A stretch of DNA of 64,000 nt from Charina bottae. Taxonomy: Eukaryota; Chordata; Lepidosauria; Squamata; Charinaidae. The stretch covers positions 82,965,355 through 83,029,354 of the forward strand of contig JALMGJ010000003.1 in assembly GCA_023362775.1 (NCBI GenBank), written 5' to 3'. Shown in pieces: positions 35,216-47,705 of this stretch (positions within the stretch are counted from its first letter, which is position 1; each line of letters begins with the position of its first letter). The notes below the pieces were generated by a model. It searched no databases. It was not told where the DNA came from and was given only the letters and a program-made list of their open reading frames with translations. The position numbers and the translations under genes are program-made.

Positions 35216-38200
35216 CAAAACTGCCTTTATTAGTATGAAATAAAATTAATATTTCTTTGTTTGTGAGACAGGCATAATGGAGATCAATATTTGATGTTGA
35301 TCCATATGCATATATAAATCTTAGCAAAACTAATCATTTCCCACCTGCTCAAAATGATAAAATACAACACTGGATTTGTTTTTTTCATTGCCATGTATTA
35401 TACATTAAAAGAAAACATCAAGCGTGGTTAAATTGCACAAAATATTCAAGGCGTTCCTGGCTTGTATATTTCCCACCCTTGGCAGCTTGCTTAATTAAAA
35501 TATATAAAGAACTTTCCAAATGTTAACATTTAATTTACTCAGCACTTTAATTGTGCTTTGTACCATGCTTCCCCTTAATCACTTGGAACTACCATTGCTC
35601 CAGAACTACCCATATGATCTCTTCTTTGTATTGTGATTAAATGCTTTTTCCCTCCAAGTGATCATAAACAATACAGGAAGCTTCAACAATGTAGAAAGAA
35701 GAGGTGAGAATTAATGCCCTATTGAACTAGGCAGCATTTCTAGAGGATTAGTTTTATTAGCCTATTGCTATAAAAATGAGATTAATTAATGTATTATTTT
35801 ATCCGATGAAGTGGCTTCTAGTCACTGTTATTTAAAATTTCTAATTTTAAACAGAATTTCTCCTATCCTTAATATTTGTAAAGCATCATCAACACTGCAC
35901 ATCTTCCATATCCTTCTATGCGAAGGAGCTGAAACATCCAGAAGGTATTAATTGGCCCACTATTAGCCAATGGACAAGCTCAGTTCCTAATGAATAACTC
36001 TTTGATGAAAATAAGGAGCCATTATTTATGCAGTAGGACAGAATAAATTATTCATTGGAGCAGAGGAAAAAAACACCAGGGAGAAGGCAACAGAAAGCAC
36101 AATAAGCAATTAAGTGCTTTCATCAGTGCTGCTTGCACCTCATTAGTCTGCATTCATTTAATCAATGTTTCTCCCTAAGATTATACTTGTTGAAGAAGCT
36201 ACAAGAGGGCACAAGCTTTACAAAGTCCAGGCTAATTCATGAAAATGTGTTAAGTCAAAGGAAGAGAAATCATGAAAAGTTCATATATTTTGTAACTTGA
36301 TTTTTAAAATATTTACATTTAAGTACTTGTTCTGATGGAAGAAACCAAGGTTGAGTTCTCCCACGCTGAAGACATAATTCAGAGTCTTAACTAGTTAGTG
36401 TCAGTTAGCTGAATGTACCAATTGTTTATTGATTATTTATTTACTGAATTTATATTTATAGCATAGTAGTAGTTCAAAGTCCTTTCAACTGAGTGAAATA
36501 CTGTATACTTATTAAAACCAACAGCACAAGTCAATCATGCTTAAGTCAAATCCACTGATTTCAATAGTTTTAAGCATGGCTAAGTCTTGATCCAACCCAA
36601 CGAGAGAAGTAGAGCTCTTGGTGCAAATTAGAATTACTACAGCAATAAATTGTATGAATCTCACTGAGGCCATTGAAATGGAGATGTTAGATCAATGGAG
36701 CTACCTGTCATATAATTATTGTACAATGAAGCAAATATAAGTGAGCAACATATCAGAATGGCCAGAAGCAGAGGCTGTGTCATAACATTACAAAATTAAT
36801 AATAATTTGGGGATATATTCAAAAATTAATGAAAAATAAACAAGGTAAATACTAAAGTCTAGTAAAGGAAAGAATCAGGCATCAAAAGTTTATTATTATT
36901 CAATAGGGAAGAATACACTGTTTATGCTGGTTGAATTTGGATGTCACATGCTCTATTTCATCAGAATGGTTTTCCCTAACCTGGTGCCTTCCAGATGCAT
37001 TAAGGTTGCAACTCTCAGTATTGCATAGCCAGTAAGGGGAAGATTGCTTCAAACAGTGATTTGGGAAACTGGGGAAGAAGGTATGAGTTTGTGCATTCTC
37101 TCCTTCCTCTGGGGTATTAGTTTACAAAATATTTCTTTGGTCAAATAACATTTGGAAATTATGTACAAATTAGCAAATGTGATGTTAGCAAACTCTCTAA
37201 ACTAGTGCTGGAAATCAAAATCAAACCAACAATTCTGTTAGATGTAACAGCATCCAGAACATATGCTGTGGGTGGGTGTGTCTATGGGAAGGATCAAAAA
37301 GTTGGGGACCAAGTTTTAAAAAGGTGAGTGCCTTCTAAGTGCTCTCACATTTAGCCAAAGTTATGTGCAGAGCCCTGAAAATAAGAAAATGGCAGTGAAA
37401 TTCATATTTACTGAATGGTTATTTGCCTCCCTTGCCATATCTATGCAAGCTTGACACATGATCTCAAATTATTGTGCAAAGATTTCTCAGTAAGCTGTTA
37501 ATAAATGTTGTGCATTGTAATTGCTTATTTTTTTATAAAAAGAGAAAGATTAATACTTTTAATGAGCTGATTAAACATTGACAATCAGCCAAAAACCATT
37601 TTTAATTAAGTTTACATAGAAACAGTTGGCTTTAATTATGACAATTAGTATAGTAAGGGAATTGAGAATTCCAGAAAGCAAACAGACTCATGGAAAAGAG
37701 ATACTGTAGCTGAGAGAGAATTTACAAAATGTCACAAGCACAGATACACAAAATCTGTCATACAGTGCACCAAGTTCATCAATAGGTCTTTGTTCCTGGA
37801 AGTGCAATGTAGATCACATTGTTTCCTCTAAATAGAGTTTTTTTTCTGGTATCAAAACATGACATAAAAGCAGGAAAAAGAAGGCTTAGTAAGAGTGGAG
37901 TTATAAATGAAATACTGTATTTAGGTAACAATGTTTTTCCATTGTAAATTTGTGAAGAAACATAGGGAATGAAACCTCCTAGAAAATTAAGCTATTGTTT
38001 GAAACTACAGAAGGAGAATGGTTCTGTCCTGACTTCAAGTGAAGGAACACGCTGAGACTTGGTGTACAGGCTCTAGTGTTTTATCATTCTACTCTGCTAG
38101 ACAGAATCCAGCTAAACTAAAACGAACTAGTAATGCTCAGAGAAAAGGCCCAAGAAATTAGGGCAGTGCCTTCTTCAGCCTCTTGTGAGGAAGGCAAAGC

Positions 38201-39157
38201 GATTCAGTATTGTGCATGCATTTATCCCCGTGGAGGATAAACCCCTTCTTCACCAGTTATCTCCCTGACAGGTTCTTATTTGTGACTGATTTATGTGTTA
38301 GTATCTTTGATTCCACTGTTAAGTTATTCATCTTAAAATCATGCTTTATAACACTGTTTTTCCTTCCCTCTCCTATCTGTGCTGGAATTCGTGCATGGAT
38401 GTACATGCCCACATTCATACAGAACTCTTGAGAACACAGCAGGGGTTCTGAATTCTGTAATGGGTTTAGGCAACTAGCTAGCTAGCTAGCAATTTATTTA
38501 ATGCTGCACCCATTCAGAACTGAGACAAAAAGTTGCCCATTACTGTTTCTAGCCAGGAAAATCAGAAGGAAAATTGCCCTGGAAAAATTCTGGGCTAGTG
38601 CCTTGGTCCCCGTTAACTACTGTAGTGGTAGGGCAGCTGAAGGAGAAACAGAGATGGTGCAATCTGCATTTTGGATTGCTTTTAGATTGAAGAATGAAGT
38701 AACTTTCTTTTCAAACACTGCTTATTTCCCAGACAAAAGCTTTTCTGATATGAAATAGGGGTTTTATTTTTAAAAAGATTTAATACTCTACTTCAAGGCA
38801 TTTCTGAAGTAGAATAAATTTTTTATTTTCAAAAAACTTGCACATTGACAAAGCTGAAGCCCAAGAAAAAACATTTTGAAATTAGATTCATTTAGACTTT
38901 AGGGTGCTAGAAGGATTATATCAGATCAAAATAATTATTCTTTCAGGGTTTTTTTTAAAAAAAATTAAGATGAATTAAAAAGAGAAACAAAAAAAGGAAT
39001 GTTAACCATGAGTCTTTCTCTTGGTTAAAGAAAGATGCTAGCTAGTCAGTATATATAGTGTTGTCAACTTAGTCAGCAAGTTATAATAAGTTTATAAATA
39101 AATAGAGGTTTGTTTTAAACTCTAGCTTGGATAAAAATATTTTAAAATGTTTGTATT
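35216..39157. other. Transposon-poor interval, no gene found
   Basis: Nearly 4 kb with no recognisable mobile element apart from a possible old repeat near 36.97-37.06 kb. It holds many TAATTA-type motifs (for example 35.48-35.55 and 37.56-37.65 kb). The frames at 38.21-38.43 and 38.50-38.76 kb have no known resemblance. Confidence 0.45.
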
Positions 39158-39464
39158 ACAAAATGACTATCATTTTCAAAATATAATGTATTTATAACTG
39201 CTGTCAAGAAGATCGGAAGCTGCTTCTTTGTAATCTTTCTTTTCCATTTCCATTTCCATTTCCATTTCCATTTCCATTTCCATTTCCATTTCCATTTCCA
39301 TTTCCATTTCCATTTCCATTTCCATTTCCATTTCTTTTTCTATTTTCTTTTTTCACTGTTTACTATTTTTCTTTATTACCTTTATTTTCTTTTATGGTTT
39401 TTACTTTGTTGAATATTCCTTCAATAAAAATTATAAAAACAAAAAACAAAATGACTATCATTTT
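39158..39464 (+). mobile_element. Short L1-mobilised insertion with hexanucleotide array
   Basis: ACAAAATGACTATCATTTT occurs at 39158-39176 and 39446-39464 (19 bp). The ~270-bp body ends in AATAAAAATT and an A-rich tail, so it looks like a 5'-truncated L1-type 3' end. A third of it is a CCATTT array. Confidence 0.8.
39241..39334. repeat. (CCATTT)n array
   Basis: About fifteen nearly perfect 6-bp units. Confidence 0.95.
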
Positions 39465-40249
39465 AAAGAAAATTCTTTTCCTACTCAGAATGTCTTGAGT
39501 TCTGAGAATTCACAGGTCATCAAAGACACTATTGCTTACAAGGTTCCATATACCTCGGGTGCTGTTAGTATTTTTAACCATAATAGGAATGCAAATAGCA
39601 TCCAGACACATGGTTCTGATGGTATCTAATATACTGGAGGATTCAGACATTTTGGTAAACTATCTTTTGAAAGTACTTGGAAATACAGGATGCTGTCATT
39701 TCAAAATTCTTGATACCAGAGAGGAATGACAGTTTTAGATATACCTCCCAACTGCTATCACAATTTTGGGTGAAGAATGAGTGGTACGATGCTTATGATT
39801 GGGGTTTATGTGTGAACTGGGTAGGCTTAAGGAGGGAGATCTTTAGGGACTTCTTGACTCCTACTTATATTATTGGTTGCACAGCAGAATTTCTTAATTT
39901 TGAAATGGGTTTAGGACAACCTATTTGTTTAGTACTAGTTCTCTCAGAACTGAGACAAGAGAAGTTGCTCATCACTAGTCTCTAGCCTGAAAATTCAAAG
40001 GGAGAAGTTAGATCTAGCAAACCTGTATAAATGCATAATCCCCAAGGTATCAAGATGGGAAGGAACAGGCTCAGGCTCAATTCTAGTAAGGCTGAATAGC
40101 TGTGGATTCATCGGTTCCCCGTTTTCAGGCACCTTCTAACTTGAGGATTTGATGGGGTTGCACTTTATCAGATGGAAATGAGCTCTTGCCTCAGTAATGG
40201 GTAGCTTCCATTATAAGGAGAGCCTTTGCACAGATCCATCTTGTGTGCC
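39465..40249. other. No gene identified
   Basis: Open frames at 39.53-39.99 kb overlap in different phases and resemble nothing I know. Confidence 0.45.
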
Positions 40250-41520
40250 AATTATGCCCTTTCCTGGATTGGGAGGACCTACTCATGGTCATTCATGCTT
40301 TAATCACCTCACGCTGGACTACTGTAACATGCTCTACATGGGGCTGCCCTTGAAGACAATTTACAAATTACAAATGGATCAAAATCTGCCCATCCTATTA
40401 GATCTGGTAAAGCAGGCATGCTCCAGGTCCCATCATTAAAATTATGTCATCTTTACAGAGATGTGCCTTTTCTGTGGTTCCCCTGCCTTGTGGGATGGTA
40501 TTCCCTACCCCCCACCCCTGAAAGTCTGAAAAGTCCCATTTCTGTTGTTTAGGAAAGCCCTCTTTCAGCAAACCTTCAAATCAAATTTTTATTACAGTCA
40601 TAGACCAGCTTATTCAGCAAACCTTAGAGCAGGGTGATTTGTGATCCCACACTGATATTGGAATTTTATACCTTGGTTCTAGATAGATTAGTAACTAGTT
40701 TGTGATGGGGTATATGCTGGCTTAAAGGGGAAAAACCGAGGCTTGAGAATAAACAGACAAGAATGCAGCTTGTTAGGGCTAACAGTGTTTACTGTTTAGC
40801 ATAGGGCAATAATGCAGATACAATCACATTATCGCAACAATGAAAAAGATGAATATACAGGATACATCATTGTAAAAGGAAAAACAAAAACAAACTTATA
40901 AGCAGAGTTCTGTGTATTGATCCCAGGGCCAGAGTTCCTGCCATGGCCTATACCCAAAGCCAGGCATAGCTCACTCTGCCCAGTCCACGGGAAGTGAACA
41001 CGTGAAGAACTACATAGCTAAAAGACACTAGAAATCAAGAAGACATAGAACACCATTTTGCATGGTTGTATATTCAGACCTTCTAGCATTCTGATTGGCT
41101 GGAAGTTAGCTGTTACACATACTAGGACTCAAAGCACACAGCATTGGTTGGCAGTGCTGCATCTACGCACCGAGTTCCCCCCTTCCTTGCTCAGGGGGGG
41201 CTTGAGCAAGGCTTCCCACGGAAAGAAATCAAGAGGCTTCACTTTCATGGGAAGATCCATTGCTAGCCATAACAATGGTACCTTCTAGCTTCATATCTAA
41301 TGAAGATGTAAACAAAGCCAAGGCTTCTCTGTTATCCAGCCACCTGGCATTCACGTCACCATGAGAATGCTTTTGCTTTGTACAGGAATAATTCGTCAGG
41401 GCAACACAAGAACTCTAACAGTTTGTTACTGTTTTCTACTTGTTTTATTGTTTTAATATGTAGTACATTACCTAGAGTTGGTTGGACAATTGAGGCAGCT
41501 TATAAATTGAATTTGAAAGC
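40250..41520 (+). pseudogene. L2 LINE fragment split by a solo LTR
   Basis: LDYCNMLYMGLPLKTIYKLQ (about 40315-40372) is the L2 block following the RT. The 3' UTR continues to 40702 and resumes at 41421 with TTTTAATATGTAGTACATTACCT-like sequence and a CCTAGAGTTGGTTGG end. The LTR between them accounts for the gap. Confidence 0.65.
40698..41425 (-). mobile_element. Solo LTR related to Copia-1
   Basis: GTTTG at 40698-40702 and 41421-41425 flanks a 718-bp unit, TGATGGGG...CTCTAACA. Blocks such as AGGGCTAACAGTG, GCATAGGGCAATAATG and AAGCAGAGTTC align in order with the Copia-1 LTR, at substantial divergence. It is an older relative whose interior was lost, probably by LTR recombination. Confidence 0.8.
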
Positions 41521-41521
41521 A

Positions 41522-41717
41522 ATTCGAAAGCATGCAAATGCAAGTAGATGAATAGGTACCACTTTGGTGGGATGGTAACAGCATTCTGCATGCATCATGC
41601 CGGCCACATGACCGTGGAAGCATCTTCGGACAATGCTGGCTCTTCAGCTAACCAACGGAGATGAGCACCGGCCCCTAGAGTCGGACATGACTGTGCAGGG
41701 GAAACCTTTACCTTTAT
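41522..41717 (+). mobile_element. Sauria SINE, 5'-truncated
   Basis: It starts at TTCGAAAGCATGCAAATGCA inside the body and ends CCTAGAGTCGGACATGACTG, GGGGAAACC, TTTACCTTT. The tRNA-like head is missing. Confidence 0.85.
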
Positions 41718-41830
41718 AAATTGAATAAATGTTTATTCAATTGCTTACCACCCAGAGTCACAACTGTGAGATGGATGGCTATATAAGTAGATATCATCAT
41801 CATTATCATCATCATAATAATCAAATAATG
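41718..41830 (+). mobile_element. LINE 3'-tail fragment with ATC repeats
   Basis: CCCAGAGTCACAACTGTGAG and GGCTATATAAGTAG form an L2/CR1-type 3' terminus, followed by (ATC)n and (AAT)n. Confidence 0.45.
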
Positions 41831-41948
41831 CTCATTTAAGCTATATCATTTTTTTCTCTTGAGAATAAAACCAATTTCTGTTCAGGATCTGGCTTCAACT
41901 TAGCTGTATTGCAATTTGGTTCATTTAAATATGTGTAGGAAGTAGGTG

Positions 41949-43195
41949 CTCCAGCAAAGGAGATCGTTACCTTCTCGTGGTGCTGGAGCTTGAGCACCTC
42001 AATGAAACCATGAGCTAAACCGTGAAGGGACACCCAAGACGGGAAGGTCGTGGCAGAGAGGTCAGACTAAATACGATCCCTGGGGAAGGTAATGGCAACC
42101 CACCCCAGTATTCTTGCCATGAAAACTAAATGGATCAGTACAACCAGAGATATGTCGGTATACCATCGGAAGATGGGACTCCCAGGTCGGAAGATGGTCA
42201 AAATGCTACTGGGGAGGAACAGAGGATACGTTCAACTAGCCCCAGATGTGATGATGAAGCTAGCTCAAAGCCGAAAGGACAGCTAGCGGCCAATGGTGCT
42301 GGTGGTGAACGACGAATCCGATGTTCTAAAGATCAACACACCATAGGAACCTGGAATGTAAGATCTATGAGCCAGGGCAAATTGGATGTGGTTATTGGTG
42401 AGATGTCAAGATTAAATATAGACATTTTAGGTGTCAGTGAACTGAAATGGACTGGAATGGGCCACTTCACATCAGATGACCACCAGATCTACTACTGTGG
42501 ACAAGAGGACCACAGAAGAAATGGAGTAGCCTTCATAATTAATAATAAAGTGGCTAAAGCAGTGCTTGGATACAATCCAAAAAACGATAGAATGATCTCA
42601 ATTCGAATTCAAGGTAAGCCATTTAACATCACAGTGATCCAAATATACGCCCCAACCACAGATGCTGAAGAAGCAGAAGTAGATCAGTTCTATGAGGATC
42701 TGCAGCACCTACTGGATAATAGACCAAAAAGAGATGTTATTTTCATTACAGGAGACTGGAATGCTAAGGTGGGTAGTCAGACGACACCCGGAGTTACAGG
42801 CAAGCATGGTCTGGGAGAACAAAATGAAGCAAGACATAGGCTGATAGAATTTTGCCAAGACAACTCACTGTGCATAACAAACACTCTCTTCCAACAACCT
42901 AAAAGACGACTTTATACATGGACTTCACCAGATGGTCGACACCGAAATCAGATTGACTACATCCTTTGCAGCCAAAGGTGGCGGACATCTATACAGTCGG
43001 TAAAAACAAGACCTGTAGCTGACTGTAGTTCAGATCACGAACTTCTTATTGCAAAATTTAGAATCAGACTAAAGAGAATAGGGAAGACCCACAGATCAGT
43101 TAGATATGAGCTCACTAATATTCCTAAGGAATAAGCAGTGGAGGTGAAGAATAGATTTAAGGGACTAGATTTAGTAGATAGGGTCCCGGAAGAAC
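41949..43195 (+). pseudogene. BovB 5' segment, sense: 5' end and endonuclease
   Basis: It starts CTCCAGCAAAGGAGATCG, the 5' end shared with the inverted copy. The frame 42130-43134 encodes the apurinic-type endonuclease: TIGTWNVRSMSQGKLD, LGVSELKWTGMGHF, YAPTTDAEE, ITGDWNAKVG, LYTWTSPDGRHRNQIDYIL and SDHELL. These hold the expected catalytic Asn, Glu, Asp, Asn and His positions. A stop follows NIPKE where the partner copy reads Tyr. The match ends at GGAAGAAC, so the RT is absent; a 3'-truncated LINE is unusual. Confidence 0.92.
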
Positions 43196-45139
43196 CTAGG
43201 ATAGTTTGAACATTCTTTAGTGCTTCCCTTTTTTGGTATGGGGATATAAGTTGATTTTTTCCAATCTGATGGCCATTCTTGTGTTTTCCAAATTTGCTGG
43301 CATATGGCATGCATCACCTTGACAGCATCATCTTGCAAGATTTTAAACAGTTCAGCTGGGATACCGTCGTCTCCTGCTGCCTTGTTATTAGCAATGCTTC
43401 TTAAGGCCCATTCAACCCCACTCTTCAGGATGTCTGGCTCTAACTCACTGACCACACCGTCAAAGCTATCTCCAATATTATTATCCTTCCTATACAGATC
43501 TTCCGTATATTCTTGCCACCTTTTCTTGATCTCTTCTGCTTCTGTTAGGTCCTTACCATCTTTGTTTTTGATCATACCCATTTTTGCCTGGAATTTACCT
43601 CCGATGTTTCTAATTTTCTGGAAGAGGTCTCTTGTCCTTCCTATCCTATTGTCTTCTTCCACTTCCGCACATTGCTTGTTTAAAAATAATTCCTTATCTC
43701 TTCTGGCTAACCTCTGGAATTTTGCATTTAATTGGGCATATCTCCCCCTATCACTGTTGCCTTTTGCTTTCCTTCTTTCTTGGGCTACTTCCAGTGTTTC
43801 AGCAGACAGCCATCTTGCCTTCTTGGTTTTCTTTTTCTTTGGGACGTTTTTTGTTGCCGCCTCCTGAACAATGTTGCGAACTTCTGTCCATAGTTCTTCC
43901 GGGACCCTATCTACTAAATCTAGTCCCTTAAATCTATTCTTCACCTCCACTGCATATTCCTTAGGAATATTAGTGAGCTCATATCTAACTGATCTGTGGG
44001 TCTTCCCTATTCTCTTTAGTCTGATTCTAAATTTTGCAATAAGAAGTTCGTGATCTGAACTACAGTCAGCTCCAGGTCTTGTTTTTACCGACTGTATAGA
44101 TGTCCGCCACCTTTGGCTGCAAAGGATGTAGTCAATCTGATTTCGGTGTCGACCATCTGGTGAAGTCCATGTATAAAGTCGTCTTTTAGGTTGCTGGAAG
44201 AGAGTGTTTGTTATGCACAGTGAGTTGTCTTGGCAAAATTCTATCAGCCTATGTCCTGCTTCATTTTGTTCTCCCAGACCATGCTTGCCTGTAATTCCAG
44301 GTGTCATCTGACTACCCACCTTAGCATTCCAGTCTCCTGTAATGAAAATAACATCTCTTTTTGGTGTATTATCTAGTAGGTGCTGCAGATCCTCATAGAA
44401 CTGATCTACTTCTGCTTCTTCAGCATCTGTGGTTGGGGCATATATTTGGATCACTGTGATGTTAAATGGCTTACCCTGAATTCGAATTGAGATCATTCTA
44501 TCGTTTTTTGGATTGTATCCAAGCACTGCTTTAGCCACTTTATTATTAATTATGAAGGCTACTCCATTTCTTCTGTGGTCCTCTTGTCCACAGTAGTAGA
44601 TCTGGTGGTCATCTGATGTGAAGTGGCCCATCCCAGTCCATTTCAGTTCACTGACACCTAAAATGTCTATATTTAATCTTGACATCTCACCAATAACCAC
44701 ATCCAATTTGCCCTGGCTCATAGATCTTACATTCCAGGTTCCTATGGTGTGTTTATCTTTAGAACATCGGATTCGTCGTTCACCACCAGCACCATTGGCC
44801 GCTAGCCGTCCTTTCGGCTTTGAGCTAGCTGCGTCATCACATCTGGGGCTATTTGAACGTATCCTCTGTTCCTCCCCAGTAGCATTTTGACCATCTTCCG
44901 ACCTGGGAGTCCCATCTTCCGATGGTATACCGACATATCTTTGGTTGTACTGATCCATTTAGTTTTCATGGCAAGAATACTGGGGTGGGTTGCCATTACC
45001 TTCCCCAGGGATCGTATTTAGTCTGACCTCTCTGCCACGACCTTCCCGTCTTGGGTGTCCCTTCACGGTTTAGCTCATGGTGTCATTGAGGTGCTCAAGC
45101 TCCAGCACCACAACAAGGTAACGATCTCCTTTGCTGGAG
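43196..45139 (-). pseudogene. BovB 5' segment, inverted: endonuclease and linker
   Basis: The minus-strand frame from 44958 runs uninterrupted for ~595 codons through the endonuclease and the linker (DRVPEELWTEVRNIVQ, KKKKTKKARWLSAETLEV, KRWQEYTEDLYRKD, NNKAAGDDGIPAELFKI). It ends at IPIPKKGSTKECSNY, just before RT motif 2; the last residues past SNY are read into the junction. It is colinear with the sense copy over 1,247 bp with no net indel and roughly 1% differences. Confidence 0.92.
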
Positions 45140-46377
45140 ATCTTGCAAGGTAGACTCCAGCAATTCATGGAGCGAGAATTGCCAGATGTACAAGCTGGGT
45201 TTAGAAAAGGCAGAGGAACTAGAGACCAAATTGCCAATATCCGCTGGATAATGGAGAAAGCCAGGGAGTTTCAGAAAAACATCTATTTTTGTTTTATTGA
45301 CTATTCTAAAGCCTTTGACTGTGTGGATCATAACAAATTGAGGCAAGTTCTTGGTGGTATGGGGATACCAAGTCATCTTGTCTGCCTCCTGAGGAATCTG
45401 TATAACGACCAAGTAGCAACGGTAAGAACAGAGCACGGAACAACGGACTGGTTTAAGATTGGGAAAGGAGTACGGCAGGGCTGTATACTCTCACCCTACC
45501 TATTCAACCTTTACGCAGAACACATCATGTGACGTGCTGGGCTTGAGGAATCCAAGGCTGGAGTTAAAATCGCTGGAAGAAACATTAACAATCTTAGATA
45601 TGCAGATGATACCACTTAGATGGCTGAAAGCGAGGAGGAGTTGAGGAGCCTTATGACGAAGGTGAAAGAAGAAAGTGCAAAAGCTGGGTTGCAGTTAAAC
45701 CTCAAAAAAACCAAGATTATGGCAACCAGCTTGATTGTTAACTGGCAAATAGAGGGAGAAAAAGTGGAGGCAGTGACAGACTTTGTATTTCTAGGCTCAA
45801 AGATTACTGCAGATTCTGACTGCAGCCAGGAAATCAGAAGACGTCTACTTCTTGGGAGGAGAGCAATGGCAAATCTTGATAAAATAGTTAAGAGCAGAGA
45901 CATCACACTGACAACAAAGATCCGCATAATTAAAGCAATGGTATTCCCTGTAGTAACCTATGGTTGTGAGAGCTGGACCACAAGGAAGGCTGAGCGAAGG
46001 AAGATAGATGCTTTTGAACTGTGGTGTTGGAGGAGAATTCTGAGAGTGCCTTGGACTGCAAGAAGATCAAACCAGTCCATACTCCAGGAAATAAAGCCAG
46101 ACTGCTCACTTGAGGGAATGATATTAAAGGCAAAACTGAAGTACTTTGGCCACATAATGAGAAGACAGGATACCCTGGAGAAGAAGCTGATGCTAGGGAA
46201 AGTGGAAGGCAAAAGGAAGAGGGGCCGACCAAGGGCAAGATGGATGGATGATATTCTGTAGGTGACGGACTCAACCATGGGGGAGCTGGGGATGGTGACG
46301 GCCGACAGGAAGCTCTGGCGTGGGCTGGTCCATGAAGTCACGAAGAGTCGGAGGCGACTGAACGAATAAACAACAAA
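45140..46377 (+). pseudogene. BovB 3' segment, sense: reverse transcriptase to 3' tail
   Basis: It begins at EILQGRLQQFMERELPDVQ and continues GFRKGRGTRDQIANIRWIMEKA, FCFIDYSKAFDCVDH (first catalytic Asp), GVRQGCILSPYLFNLYAE, LRYADDTT (catalytic YADD, near 45.6 kb), then the C-terminal blocks to KSRRRLNE. Stops interrupt it after AEHIM (45530), after YADDTT (45618) and after DDIL (46259). Against the inverted segment about 40 bp of RT sequence is missing at the junction, where CTGGAG microhomology lies. Confidence 0.9.
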
Positions 46378-46389
46378 AGGAAGTAGGTG

Positions 46390-47035
46390 AGCATACATAT
46401 AGAATAGAATTTTCATGCAAACTGAATAGGTTAACCACTAAGAGCAAGAAAACTATCATGTGTGCATCGGAGTCCTTATGCTACCTGAACATTTACTGGA
46501 GCGAGCGAGGTCTACTACTCACCACATCTCTATCTAGGAGTGTTCAGTGTGATTTTCAATTAGAAATTGTCTCCTGGCTCTGTCTTTCCTTATTCTCACT
46601 TCTCTTTTTCTTTTTCATGTGCCCTTTAAATTATTTAAGCTAAACTCTTCTTTAAGTCACAACACAAATTCCCCCAAAGTCAGGGACAAACATAACGATA
46701 TTAGGGAGCAGTAGAACAAATGGCCAGTCACAAACAGTTAGCCATAGCTTCCAGCCCTAGGGCCTTTCTCTAGTTCCATCTAATCATGGCACAAACATTC
46801 ACCAGGAACTTTTTCTTAATGCCATGTTCTATTGATGTTGCCTTCATCTAATTCCTAACCTATACCTGAGGCAGCTTAAATATGTTCTTAGCTGTTCTGG
46901 TATTAATGTAATTTTTCTCCTTTAAGCCAGGTAAAAAGCCAAAACAATCTTGCTGTGGATGGAATCTGAAATACTTCACTCACCATTTCATTGGAGTCAC
47001 AGTTATGTGACCCAAGAGGGTGGGAGCAATTGGCA
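46390..47035. other. No gene or identifiable element
   Basis: Nothing recognisable. It ends at the CCTAC target site of the next LTR. Confidence 0.5.
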
Positions 47036-47195
47036 CCTACTGTGACGACTCACTCCTTTGATATCAATTTAGAAACTTTTAGCACAAGCCATGATAGAAT
47101 AAGAAAAAGTTATTTTATTGATACAAGTGAATAGAATTGATGCGAAGAGCAAACTAAGGATTTTCCCATGCAAACATATTTTAAAACCTGCCAGA

Positions 47196-47690
47196 TGTTG
47201 CATATATTTTTTATGTCTGTAGAATATGGGGCTGAGTTTTTAAAAAGCCAGGCCTCAAAAAACTTTTTTCCTGTTTGGGCTCAGGAACACGTGTTGTTCA
47301 CCCCCTTTTCTCAGGAATGTTAATTTACCTTTGGAGCCAGCTAGTCTGCTAGTTTAAACCAATCAGAATTAGCTGTTTGAGCTTTGCCCATATTGGGAAT
47401 CTGTTGCCTAGGTGTTTTGGTCACATGCTGGATCCTATCCACTCAGATGCTACTCAAGTTAAGGTTTAAAATGTAAATGCCTTTTGTTCTCTTCACTCTG
47501 CACTCTGCAGCTATCTCAATGTAAATAGCTTATGTTAATCAACCATGTGCTCTTCGGCTGAAGAAGATTCAAGGTTTGTTCTTGTGTTCTTTGTTTTAAA
47601 ATAAAAAGCAATGTTTTACTGCAAGTCTTCAGTTTGCTTGTCTCTTGGAGTTTCCATAACTCTGATCACAAATTTTATAAAACAACAAAA
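47196..47690 (+). repeat. Copia-2 5' LTR
   Basis: Begins TGTTGCATATATT and ends ACAACAAAA. It has a 7-bp duplication (CACTCTGCACTCTGC region) absent from the other LTR. Confidence 0.9.
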
Positions 47691-47705
47691 GGTTCTGTGC
47701 CCAGC
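47691..47705 (+). promoter_or_regulatory. Copia-2 primer-binding site (candidate)
   Basis: GGTTCTGTGCCCAGC follows the LTR directly. It matches the complement of the initiator tRNA-Met anticodon arm (GGTTATGGGCCCAGC, from memory) at 13 of 15 positions. Confidence 0.55.

Larger units (their letters stand above)
41937..46389 (+). mobile_element. Tripartite BovB insertion in a single target duplication
   Basis: AGGAAGTAGGTG at 41937-41948 and 46378-46389 brackets 4.43 kb of pure BovB. It consists of a sense 5' segment (41949-43195), an inverted 5' segment (~43196-45139) and a sense 3' segment (45140-46377) ending in the CGAATAAACAACAAA tail. The inverted plus 3' segments alone are a classic 5'-inverted (twin-primed) LINE. 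The extra sense 5' segment makes an inverted repeat with 1,247-bp arms around ~697 bp. Confidence 0.9.

Noticed and set aside
45095..45436. Minus-strand frame opposite the BovB RT
   Set aside because: It is antisense to the conserved RT motifs on the plus strand.
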